NCBI GenBank assembly: GCA_905215145.1
Contig: CAJMOW010000063.1
Coordinates: forward strand, 1 to 7,441
DNA: 7,441 nucleotides
Direction: 5' to 3'
DNA from: an uncultured bacterium
Lineage (GTDB): Bacteria > Bacillota_I > Bacilli_A > RF39 > UBA660
Part shown: piece after piece, positions 6,641 through 7,441 of the stretch
How the letters are laid out: each line of letters opens with the position of its first letter
How positions within the stretch are numbered: the stretch's first letter is position 1
Translations under genes and position numbers: made by a program
Notes under the pieces: generated by a model
What the model was told of the DNA's origin: nothing
The model's input: only the letters and a program-made list of their open reading frames with translations
Databases searched by the model: none

Positions 6641-7336
6641 ATGAATACAAGAAAATATAGACATGAAATAAAATTCATAATAAGTAAACAAATGAGTTTG
6701 ATTTTAAAGCAAAGACTAGCGCTTGCTATGGATGTAGATAAAAATTCTGTAAATTTAGATAACACTTACTTTATAAGAAGTTTGTATTTCGATGATATCA
6801 ATTCAACAGCTTATTATGAAAAAATTGATGGGGTTCTATACAGAAAAAAATATAGAATAAGAATATATAACAATGATTCCTCTTTTATCCGATTAGAAAG
6901 AAAATGGAAACATAATAATATGACCTCAAAGGATCAACTAAAAATAAGTAAAGAAAATTGTATCAATTTATTAACAAATCAATTTGATAATATTGATAAA
7001 GAATTACTTAATAACAGTTTAATGAAAGAATTTATCACTGATATCAAAGTTTTTGGATTAAAACCTTCTGTAATTGTTGATTATAAACGCCTTGCTTATA
7101 CATATCCCATTTCCGAAGTACGAATAACTTTCGATGAAAGAATAAAATCAGGACTATATAATTGTAATTTATTTAATATGAATAGAATTACATACGATGT
7201 TATTGATAATAATGAAGTAGTTTTAGAAGTTAAATTTAATGAAGTTTTACCAGAACATATTTCTATAATTTTGCAAACAATTCCGATGTATAGACAAGCA
7301 GTATCAAAATTTGCACTTTGTAGAAGTATAAAATAA
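6641..7336 (+). CDS. VTC-domain polyphosphate polymerase family protein
   Basis: A 231-aa protein made of one VTC domain, the usual length for free-standing bacterial members. The family, named from yeast Vtc4, builds polyphosphate from the gamma-phosphate of ATP inside a basic tunnel. Tunnel motifs are all present: RHEIKF (7-12), IRSLYFDD, KKYRIRIYN with Arg72 and Arg74, RLERKWK (84-90), DYKR (147-150), VRITFDER (160-167), LEVKF with Glu196 and Lys198, and SKF with Lys223. These match the order of Vtc4 residues known to be needed (its Arg-x-Arg pair, Lys and catalytic-site Glu). No SPX domain, signal peptide or membrane helix is present, so it should be cytosolic. TTG (6626) and GTG (6629) are in frame inside the end of the upstream gene, but ATG 6641 gives the family-typical short lead (MNTRKYRHEIKF) and has GGTGAT, a partial anti-16S match, 7 bases before it. 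The 4-base gap to the kinase gene means translation is probably coupled. Confidence 0.9.
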   Translation: MNTRKYRHEIKFIISKQMSLILKQRLALAMDVDKNSVNLDNTYFIRSLYFDDINSTAYYEKIDGVLYRKKYRIRIYNNDSSFIRLERKWKHNNMTSKDQLKISKENCINLLTNQFDNIDKELLNNSLMKEFITDIKVFGLKPSVIVDYKRLAYTYPISEVRITFDERIKSGLYNCNLFNMNRITYDVIDNNEVVLEVKFNEVLPEHISIILQTIPMYRQAVSKFALCRSIK

Positions 7337-7363
7337 ATATTTATTAAAATTCGTAAAAATCAT

Positions 7364-7391
7364 TGATTTATATAATAAAATAATAGATAAT
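7364..7391 (+). promoter_or_regulatory. Possible promoter for the next gene
   Basis: TTGATT (7364-7369) and GATAAT (7386-7391) are separated by 16 bases, and a perfect TATAAT also occurs at 7371-7376 without a matching -35. The 7337-7441 gap has no T-tailed hairpin; the AATAAATATTTATT palindrome at 7332-7345 is all A/T and is followed by A's. The next gene could therefore be read both by read-through and from its own promoter. All boxes are in very AT-rich DNA. Confidence 0.3.
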
Positions 7392-7426
7392 TATATTAGA
7401 TATATAAAAAAATAATAAAACATTTG

Positions 7427-7434
7427 AAAAGGAG
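7427..7434 (+). promoter_or_regulatory. Strong ribosome binding site of a gene starting just past the right edge
   Basis: AAAAGGAG at 7427-7434 is followed by 7 bases to the window end, which is ideal spacing for a start codon at 7442. A third rightward gene very probably begins there. In loci of this kind, CotH-type and VTC genes are often followed by a DUF4956-type membrane protein; that identity is expectation only. Confidence 0.7.
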
Positions 7435-7441
7435 ATTTAAA

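Noticed and set aside
7332..7345. Palindrome AATAAATATTTATT as a terminator after the VTC gene
   Set aside because: It is all A/T, has no stable loop and is followed by A's and not by a T-run.
1..7441. CRISPR array, insertion sequence, rRNA or integrase
   Set aside because: No regularly spaced repeats, no transposase or recombinase motifs, and no terminal inverted repeats flanking a gene were seen on either strand.

Overview
The window comes from a very AT-rich, low-GC Gram-positive-type bacterium. By eye roughly a quarter of the bases are G or C, with A/T-ending codons throughout. Trp is written TGG and no in-frame TGA is needed in any gene, so the standard bacterial code fits. Shine-Dalgarno sites are of AAAGGA / AAGGAG type. 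The LTD-CotH plus VTC gene pair and the style of the membrane protein suggest an uncultured gut-type Bacillota (Bacilli or Clostridia). This placement is inference, not proof.

Left part (1-3345). A rightward gene, cut by the left edge, ends at 691 at a good hairpin-plus-T terminator. Three leftward genes follow. The first is a 105-codon helical ORF (726-1043) whose start is unresolved. The second is a five-pass membrane protein of 530 aa with a large outside domain (1068-2660). The third is a 171-aa membrane-anchored protein or lipoprotein (2830-3345). I recognise no characterised family for any of these four proteins. A second terminator-like hairpin lies right behind the 530-aa gene and overlaps the only conventional start of the 105-codon ORF. 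Between the 530-aa and 171-aa genes sits a repeat-rich, foldable stretch (2739-2821) with tRNA-like fragments.

Middle (3346-3756). A 411-base divergent intergenic region carries a leftward promoter candidate with a perfect TTGACA, rightward promoter candidates, and two similar TTCC/GGAA inverted repeats.

Right part (3757-7441). A rightward two-gene unit with a 4-base gap. The first gene encodes a 959-aa membrane-anchored surface protein: TM anchor, three lamin-tail domains, a chitobiase-C-terminal-like domain, and a CotH-family atypical protein kinase domain. The second encodes a 231-aa VTC-type polyphosphate polymerase domain protein that keeps the Arg/Lys/Glu residues of the tunnel active site. 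The window ends on a strong ribosome binding site, so another rightward gene very probably starts at about 7442. From comparable loci I would expect a DUF4956-type membrane protein, but it is not in the window. The most interesting content is this pairing of a predicted outward-facing kinase with a predicted cytosolic polyphosphate polymerase.
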